Shown here piece after piece: positions 14,240 to 18,661 of a stretch of 18,661 nt of DNA. Origin of the DNA: Solirubrobacterales bacterium. GTDB taxonomy: Bacteria > Actinomycetota > Thermoleophilia > Solirubrobacterales > Solirubrobacteraceae. A program made the position numbers and the translations under genes. The notes under the pieces were generated by a model that saw nothing but the letters and a program-made list of their open reading frames with translations, did not search any database and was not told the DNA's origin. Where the stretch lies: the NCBI GenBank assembly GCA_017354065.1, contig JAFMRN010000009.1:1-18661 (forward strand), given 5' to 3'. Numbering within the stretch: position 1 is the first letter of the stretch; every line of letters starts with the position of its first letter.

Positions 14240-15286
14240 TTGGAGATCTTCGACGCCCACACCCACATCGGCGCCAACGATCCGGACGGCCACAGCCAAA
14301 CGGTTGACGAGCTGCTTCGAGCGTTGGCAGAGGCCCATGCCGACGGCTGCTTCGTGTTCGCGATGCACGAGCCGAACGGCTACAGGAAGGCCAATGACGC
14401 GGTGCTGGCGGCAGCCCGAGCGCACCCGGACGTCCTGGTCCCGTTCGTGCGGGTGGATCCGTGGTCAGAGCCGCTGGCCGAGGCGGTGCGCTGTTTGGAT
14501 TTGGGCGCCCGCGGGATCAAGTTGCACCCGCGGGCTGAGCGGTTCACGCTGGATCACCCGTCGCTTGCCGACCTGTTTGCCGTGGCAGGGGAGCGCCGCG
14601 TTCCGGTCCTGATCCACGCCGGCCGTGGGATCGCCGCGCCGGGCGCTGAGATCGTCAAGCTGGTACAGCGTTTCCCCGCGACGCGTGTGATCCTCGCCCA
14701 CGCCGGCGCCGCCGATCTCAGCTGGATCTGGCGCGCGGCCCGCGAGCTTCCGAACCTGCTGTTCGACAGCTCCTGGTGGTATCCGGCGGACCTGCGGGCG
14801 CTCTACAGCCTGGTGCCGCCCGGGCAGATCCTGTTCGCCTCCGACGTGCCGTACGGGCACTCCGCACTGGCCGCCGTGTGCCAGGCGCGCGTGGCGTTGA
14901 GCGCCGGGCTCTCAGAGGAGCAGATGGCGCTGATCTTCGCCGGGCAGGCACGACGGATCGCGGCCGGAGAGCCGCTGGCGGTTGCCGGCCCGGCCGTGGG
15001 CGAACGTGAGCAGGCGCCCCACGTGCTGCTGGACCGGATCGCGGACATGCTGTCCAGCGCGATCGCGATGGCGTTCCGCGAGGTCGATTACAGCGAGCCG
15101 CTGACCCTGGCCGCGCTTGCCTGCAAGCTGCCCGAGGACCATGATGACGCGCCGGTGGCCGCCGCGGTGGCCAAGCTGATCGGCACCGCCACACCCGACC
15201 GGGCCGGGATCCATCAGTTGATGCTGGCGATGACGATCGCGCGCACGCCTGACGTGCCTTTGCAACGGTTTGGTCACATTTCTTGA
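14240..15286 (+). CDS. Metal-dependent amidohydrolase (amidohydrolase_2 / COG2159 type) with C-terminal extension
   Basis: The product is a TIM-barrel hydrolase or decarboxylase of the amidohydrolase superfamily; the substrate is unknown. With the TTG at 14240 it has 348 residues. The metal ligands appear in order: H7 and H9 in FDAHTHIG, 'GIKLHP' (92-97) with H96, H126 in 'VLIHAGRG', H154 in 'ILAHAG', and D202 in 'LFASDVPYG'. The barrel ends near 245 at 'AGQARRIAAGE'. A further 100 residues, mostly helical and Ala-rich, have no counterpart I recognise. TTG is the only in-frame start between the divergent dus gene and the metal motif; an earlier GTG at 14102 would overlap dus antisense and is unlikely. 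The downstream DUF559 gene starts 33 bases later in the same direction. Confidence 0.82.
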   Translation: MEIFDAHTHIGANDPDGHSQTVDELLRALAEAHADGCFVFAMHEPNGYRKANDAVLAAARAHPDVLVPFVRVDPWSEPLAEAVRCLDLGARGIKLHPRAERFTLDHPSLADLFAVAGERRVPVLIHAGRGIAAPGAEIVKLVQRFPATRVILAHAGAADLSWIWRAARELPNLLFDSSWWYPADLRALYSLVPPGQILFASDVPYGHSALAAVCQARVALSAGLSEEQMALIFAGQARRIAAGEPLAVAGPAVGEREQAPHVLLDRIADMLSSAIAMAFREVDYSEPLTLAALACKLPEDHDDAPVAAAVAKLIGTATPDRAGIHQLMLAMTIARTPDVPLQRFGHIS

Positions 15287-15319
15287 CTGCTGGCGCCGCG
15301 ACGGTCACCGTTGCTGGCC

Positions 15320-16330
15320 ATGCGCCCTGAAAGCTCCCAACCCCCGTCGCCGGCTGAGGGGGTCGCGCGTCTACCCCGGCTGAGCAACGCTAACCCGCCA
15401 ACCCCCATCCGGCTGGTCACGGGTCGGGAAGTTCCAGGGACGCTGGGCACGGTGGCGGACGCCCAACACGGCCGCATCAGCACCCGCCAGCTGACCGCGA
15501 TCGGCTGGAGCGATCAGGCAATCCGCACGGCCGCGAACAACGGCCGGCTGCGACGCGTCCGGCGCGGCATCTATGCCGTCGGGCATCTCGCCGACACCGC
15601 CATGGCACGCGAGACCGAAGCCCTGCTCAGCGTCGGTGACGGCGCCGTCCTGGCGAGTTTCTCGGTGCTGAGCTTCCACGGCCTGCTGCCCGCCCCGCCG
15701 CAGGTCCATGTCGCCGTGCTCGGTCCCCGCGAGCCCAAGCACCGCCCCGGCATCCGCGTGCACCGCTACCGCGACCTCAGCAGGCGCGATATCCGCATCC
15801 TCAAGGGGGTGCCGCTGACGACCGTTGAGCGCGCGCTCGTCGACGCCGCCCCGGAGTTGGGCGACCACCAACTCGAACAAACGCTCGCTGAGGCGCTGTT
15901 CCAGCACAAGACGAGCCGCACCAAGCTGGCCCAACTGCTGGAGAGCGTCCGCGGCCACGCGGGCCAGGCCCGCCTAAACCTCCTGTTGGATCAGGAACGC
16001 CCCGCCGCGCGCACCGAATCAAAGCCGCAGGAGCGCCTGCTAGCGCTCCTACGCAAGGCCGGCTTGGACCCGGAGACGGAAGTGGAGCTGTACGGATTCC
16101 GCGTCGACCTGTTCTTCGCAGACGCGAACGTAGCGATCGAGGTCGACCCCTTCGGCACCCACGACGCACGCAAACGAAGTCACCGTCGCGACCGGCACAA
16201 GGACCGCGTCCTGCGTGAGCAGGGTATTGACGTGATTAGGCTGACCGACGAGGACATCGCGCAGAAGCCGCTTGAGCTGGTGGCCCATATCGCCGGTGAG
16301 GTCAGGCTGGGACGTGCGCGGGCAGCGTGA
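15320..16330 (+). CDS. AbiEi-like winged-helix / DUF559 endonuclease-fold fusion protein
   Basis: The 336-residue product joins two domains. The N-terminal part resembles AbiEi-type antitoxin/regulator domains: 'QHGRISTRQLTAIGWSDQAI' (49-68) and 'RLRRVRRGIYAVG' (77-88), a winged helix, then 'GAVLASFSVLSFHGLL' (108-123) and 'TTVERALVDAA' (167-177). The C-terminal part (about 235-325) resembles DUF559, a Vsr/PD-(D/E)XK-like nuclease fold: E238, 'GFRVDLFF' with D263, 'VAIEVD' with E274 and D276, H281, then 'RDRHKDRVLREQGIDVIRLT'. No AbiEii-type toxin partner is next to it. A TTG at 15311 would add three residues. Proteins of this type often start close to the winged helix, so a start as late as GTG 15452 is possible; residues 1-43 are Pro-rich. 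Function is unproven; defence or mobile-element association is inferred. Confidence 0.75.
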   Translation: MRPESSQPPSPAEGVARLPRLSNANPPTPIRLVTGREVPGTLGTVADAQHGRISTRQLTAIGWSDQAIRTAANNGRLRRVRRGIYAVGHLADTAMARETEALLSVGDGAVLASFSVLSFHGLLPAPPQVHVAVLGPREPKHRPGIRVHRYRDLSRRDIRILKGVPLTTVERALVDAAPELGDHQLEQTLAEALFQHKTSRTKLAQLLESVRGHAGQARLNLLLDQERPAARTESKPQERLLALLRKAGLDPETEVELYGFRVDLFFADANVAIEVDPFGTHDARKRSHRRDRHKDRVLREQGIDVIRLTDEDIAQKPLELVAHIAGEVRLGRARAA

Positions 16331-16386
16331 TTGGCGTCGGCCGCTTCCAGGGCGGCGGCGAGCTGCGACCGCGCGGATGTCTGTCG

Positions 16387-16698
16387 CTAGCGCTTGTCCA
16401 TCGCCGCGTCAAGCACGCGCAGGGACCGGTCCTCATGCCCGTCCTCAAGCACGCGGCGAGCCGCGTTGTAAACCTCGTTACGGAAGCCGACCCGCTGAAT
16501 CTCGCTCGCGAGCACGCGAGCGACGGTGGCGTCGTCGGCGCGCGTGTTGCTGAGCTGTCGCGTGAGCGTCAGCAGGTGCTCTGGGTTTTGTTGGAGCTGA
16601 CCAGCGCCGGTCGGCTGCTGGTTCTCGCCGGCGCGTGAGCCGTTCGAGGCCTCGGTGCCGTTGGAACTCGTCCCGTTCGCTCTCCTTCTAAAGCGCAT
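16387..16698 (-). CDS. Small orphan protein, function unknown
   Basis: I do not recognise this 103-residue product. It has a basic start (RFRRR), a low-complexity Asn/Ser/Gly/Gln segment (about 8-40), then an apparently helical C-terminal part with 'LLTLTRQLSN' and 'VARVLASEIQRVGFRNEVYNAA' (split across about 42-82), ending at 'LDAAMDKR'. No signal peptide or membrane segment is visible. A strong Shine-Dalgarno (GGAGG five bases before ATG 16698) supports translation. A 9-bp perfect inverted repeat with a tetraloop (16502-16523) lies inside the gene. It is convergent with the DUF559 gene, 56 bases away, and 148 bases downstream of coaX. No partner is evident. Confidence 0.65.
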   Translation of the reverse strand: MRFRRRANGTSSNGTEASNGSRAGENQQPTGAGQLQQNPEHLLTLTRQLSNTRADDATVARVLASEIQRVGFRNEVYNAARRVLEDGHEDRSLRVLDAAMDKR

Positions 16699-16756
16699 CC
16701 GTGCCTCCAGGTCGCGTTGTCATCGTGTCTCTTCCCCCGTCATTGTGAATGTCGGT

Positions 16757-16778
16757 ACCGCACACGGTTTTTTGCGGT
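16757..16778. repeat. Small inverted repeat between coaX and the orphan gene
   Basis: ACCGCA (16757-16762) and TGCGGT (16773-16778) form a 6-bp stem around an A/T-rich 10-nt loop, about 70 bases beyond the coaX stop. It may be part of a coaX terminator or of the orphan gene promoter; neither role is clear. The rest of 16699-16846 shows no coding signal. Confidence 0.3.
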
Positions 16779-16846
16779 GTCCACCATATTTTGCCTTAGC
16801 CAGAGCGCATACACGAGATCCACGTAACACACGCGCTCAGAACCTT

Positions 16847-17629
16847 TCAGTGGTTCCTCTGCCAGATCAGGCGCAGGCCGGTGAGCGTCAACAGCTGATC
16901 TATCTCGTCGATCACGCCGCGCGCGAACGGCACGACCGAGCCGGCCAGGCCGCCGGTGGCTATCACCGCCGTGTCCTCGCCCAGCTCACCCTTCATCCGG
17001 CCGACTATGCCCTCGATCTGGCCCGCGTAGCCGTAGGCCATACCCGACCGAATCGCCTCCACGGTGCCCTTGCCGATCACGCCGCGCGGCTCCACGATCT
17101 CGACCTTCGGCAGCTTCGCGGCACGGGCGTACAGCGCGTCCATCGAGATCTCGACACCGGGGGCGATGATCCCGCCGAGGTACTCCCCGTGCTCTGACAC
17201 GGCGTCATAGGTGATCGCGGTGCCGAAGTCCACCACCACGCACTGGCGCTTGAAGCGGTCATAGGCCGCCACGGAGTTGACCAGGCGGTCGGCGCCGACC
17301 TCGCGCGGGTTGTCGATCCGGATCGGCATGCCGGTCTTGATCGCCGGCCCGACGACGAGCATCTCGTGGTCGAGGTAGCGGCGCGCCATCAGCGTCCACT
17401 GTTCGCTCAGCTCCGGCACCGTCGAGGACACGATCGACGCGTCAATGTCGTCGAAGCCGAAGCCGCGCAGGCCCAGCAGGTTGGACAGCGCGGCACCCAG
17501 CTCGTCCTCGGTCGAGTGGCGCACCGTCGCGAAGCGCCAGTGTTCGATCACCTCGTCAGAACCGGGCTCGAACAGGCCGAAGTGGGTCTGGGTGTTGCCG
17601 ACGTCTACGGCGAGGAGCTTCTCGGGCAC
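16847..17629 (-). CDS. coaX: Type III pantothenate kinase
   Basis: CoaX phosphorylates pantothenate, the first step of CoA synthesis, and needs a monovalent cation. The 260-residue product has the type III signature motifs: 'DVGNTQT' (9-15) for phosphate binding, 'NPREVGADRLVN' (107-118) with the catalytic Asp D114, and 'VVVDFGTAITYD' (131-142). 'GGIIAPGV' and 'ATGGLA' follow in the second ASKHA half. Length and order are normal. The GTG at 17629 lies inside the folK 3' end (25-base overlap). TATATT ends exactly six bases before it, so the gene may also be transcribed as a leaderless message. It follows folB-folK, as in many Gram-positive genomes. Confidence 0.96.
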   Translation of the reverse strand: MPEKLLAVDVGNTQTHFGLFEPGSDEVIEHWRFATVRHSTEDELGAALSNLLGLRGFGFDDIDASIVSSTVPELSEQWTLMARRYLDHEMLVVGPAIKTGMPIRIDNPREVGADRLVNSVAAYDRFKRQCVVVDFGTAITYDAVSEHGEYLGGIIAPGVEISMDALYARAAKLPKVEIVEPRGVIGKGTVEAIRSGMAYGYAGQIEGIVGRMKGELGEDTAVIATGGLAGSVVPFARGVIDEIDQLLTLTGLRLIWQRNH

Positions 17630-18144
17630 GGCCTGAATATAAGGGAGGAACCTGCCAGCACCACACCGTCATCATCGCCGAGCGCTGTCAGCGCCTCGCT
17701 CAAAGCGCTGCCGTCGGGCAGCGCGGCCGCGGGCTCAAGCTCCAGCAGCGGCACCAGCACAAAGCGCCGCTCGCACAAAGCCGGATGTGGCACCACCAGG
17801 CGGTCGGACTCCAGCGTCTCCGAGCCGAACAACAGGATGTCTATGTCAATCGGCCGCGGCCCGTGCCGCACAGCAGAGAAGTCACGCCCCAGCGCCGCTT
17901 CGACCTGCTTGCAGAGATCGAGCAGCTCGAACGCCGTCAGCTCTGTCTCAACCTCAACGCACGCGTTCAGAAACGCCGGCTGGTCCAGCACCAGCCCGAC
18001 CGGGGCCGTCTCATACACGGAAGATGAGCCCAGCACGCCCACTCCCGCCGCTTCCAGTCCGGTGACCGCGGACTGCAGGTTGGCGCGGCGGTCCCCCAGG
18101 TTGGAACCGAGACCCAGGAACCCGCGCGTCAGGCCTCGCGCCAT
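17605..18144 (-). CDS. folK: 2-amino-4-hydroxy-6-hydroxymethyldihydropteridine pyrophosphokinase (HPPK)
   Basis: FolK transfers pyrophosphate from ATP to hydroxymethyl-dihydropterin in folate synthesis, the step after FolB. The 179-residue product shows 'FLGLGSNLGDRRANL' (9-23), 'DQPAFLNACVEVET' (54-67), and the signature 'RHGPRPIDIDILLFG' (93-107) with Mg-binding D100 and D102. 'VPHPALCERRFVLVPL' (118-133) follows. The C-terminus is about 20 residues longer than E. coli HPPK and runs over the coaX start. The ATG at 18144 lies 16 bases inside folB, so the two are translationally coupled. All three genes of the block overlap, which indicates one operon. Confidence 0.96.
   Translation of the reverse strand: MARGLTRGFLGLGSNLGDRRANLQSAVTGLEAAGVGVLGSSSVYETAPVGLVLDQPAFLNACVEVETELTAFELLDLCKQVEAALGRDFSAVRHGPRPIDIDILLFGSETLESDRLVVPHPALCERRFVLVPLLELEPAAALPDGSALSEALTALGDDDGVVLAGSSLIFRPCPRSSSP
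17636..17641 (-). promoter_or_regulatory. Putative -10 box (TATATT) for leaderless coaX transcription
   Basis: TATATT stands out in the GC-rich context near the end of folK and ends six bases before the coaX GTG. No strong -35 or Shine-Dalgarno is seen. Promoter function is inferred from this spacing, which matches that at disA, dus and the antitoxin gene. Confidence 0.4.
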
Positions 18145-18593
18145 ACCTCGACGGACACCTCGCCCACGGCCAGCGGGATCGGCGGTTCGGGCTTGGCCGC
18201 CTTGATCCAGACCGCGTGGATCTCATAGTCCTCGATCAGACGGTCCGCGATCGCGCCACAGAGGCGCTCCAGCGTCTTGTAGGAACGTGCCTGGGCCGCC
18301 AGCGCGACCGTGTTGCAGACCTCGCCGTAATCAACCGTGTCGTCGAGCCGGTCGGTGATCGTCGCGTCGGACTCGCCGACGTCCATCCGGATGTCGATCA
18401 CCAGGCGCTGGCCGACCTCACGCTCGGCCGCTGACACGCCCATGTGCGTGTACAGGGACAGGCCGCTGATCTCGATCGTGACCTCGGGCTCGGGATGGCC
18501 TTCCCCATCATCCTCGTCGCCGAGATCCTCTTCCAAATCCTCGCCGAGCTCGTCGTGTTCCTCGAACTCCGAGTTTCCTTCGTCCTCTGGCAT
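18129..18593 (-). CDS. folB: Dihydroneopterin aldolase with acidic N-terminal extension
   Basis: FolB converts 7,8-dihydroneopterin to hydroxymethyl-dihydropterin and glycolaldehyde in folate synthesis. The catalytic core (about 38-154) has 'IEISGLSLYTHMGVSAAERE' (40-59) with E57 at the conserved ER position, 'VDYGEV' (87-92) with Y89, and 'VWIKAAKPEPPIP' (128-140) with the likely catalytic K134. The usual HHGV or HGV phrase reads HMGV. The first 37 residues hold 20 Asp/Glu and have no counterpart in FolB proteins I know. An ATG at 18593 is the clear start; a TTG within the extension is possible, but no ATG or GTG lies at the domain edge. TACTAT ends ten bases upstream. folK overlaps its 3' end by 16 bases. 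Confidence 0.93.
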   Translation of the reverse strand: MPEDEGNSEFEEHDELGEDLEEDLGDEDDGEGHPEPEVTIEISGLSLYTHMGVSAAEREVGQRLVIDIRMDVGESDATITDRLDDTVDYGEVCNTVALAAQARSYKTLERLCGAIADRLIEDYEIHAVWIKAAKPEPPIPLAVGEVSVEVWREA

Positions 18594-18603
18594 TCAGCGC
18601 GCG

Positions 18604-18609
18604 ATAGTA
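18604..18609 (-). promoter_or_regulatory. Putative -10 box (TACTAT) for folB-folK-coaX
   Basis: TACTAT fits TAnnnT and ends ten bases before the folB ATG; no Shine-Dalgarno lies between. A -35 is not evident, because the upstream stretch is the GC-rich repeat at 18621-18660. Confidence 0.3.
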
Positions 18610-18620
18610 CGACGAATTAG

Positions 18621-18660
18621 GTGGAGGGGCCCGCCTCCGCGGATTCAGTGGAGGGGCCCG
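18621..18660. repeat. Two 13-bp direct repeats, 27-bp period, at the right edge
   Basis: GTGGAGGGGCCCG occurs at 18621-18633 and again at 18648-18660, running to the window edge. Between them CCTCC (18634-18638) can pair with GGAGG of the first copy (18623-18627). The repeats lie just upstream of the folB promoter region. They could be a tandem operator, a terminator of the preceding gene, or the end of a longer repeat array. Confidence 0.55.
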
Positions 18661-18661
18661 G

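Overview
The window looks like chromosomal DNA of a high-GC Gram-positive bacterium, most probably an Actinomycetota of the Thermoleophilia/Solirubrobacterales type (inference). The grounds are GC-rich codon use, ATG/GTG/TTG starts, start codons that often follow a TAnnnT -10 box with no Shine-Dalgarno (leaderless style), and an AbiEi-DUF559 protein of the kind common in that group.

Most of it is a housekeeping backbone on the minus strand. In transcription order (right to left) this is folB-folK-coaX (folate and CoA synthesis), dus-greA-lysS (tRNA dihydrouridine synthase, transcript cleavage factor, lysyl-tRNA synthetase), clpC (AAA+ unfoldase), then radA and disA (recombination helicase and c-di-AMP synthase). 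disA runs off the left edge with only its last few residues missing. The order resembles the Bacillus subtilis fol-dusB-lysS-ctsR-mcsA-mcsB-clpC-radA-disA region, but ctsR, mcsA and mcsB are absent.

Three accessory blocks interrupt the backbone. (1) Between clpC and radA (about 2500-3960): a secreted four-cysteine protein of unknown function, a Phd/VapC-type toxin-antitoxin pair with an inverted-repeat operator, and two long imperfect hairpins. (2) Between lysS and clpC (about 6560-11220): a polysaccharide cassette. It holds a membrane GT2 synthase translationally coupled to a secreted GH26-like hydrolase, and a convergent membrane-anchored or secreted clan-A glycosidase whose stop codon overlaps that of the GH26-like gene. 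This is the best candidate for an undescribed system: a beta-glycan synthase with dedicated hydrolases. (3) Between coaX and dus (about 14240-16700): a metal-dependent amidohydrolase with an unexplained C-terminal domain, an AbiEi-like/DUF559 nuclease-fold fusion, and a small orphan gene with a strong ribosome binding site.

No rRNA, tRNA, insertion sequence, integrase or CRISPR array was recognised, and no gene-free stretch exceeds 300 bases. All functions are read from motifs and family knowledge; no database search was run.
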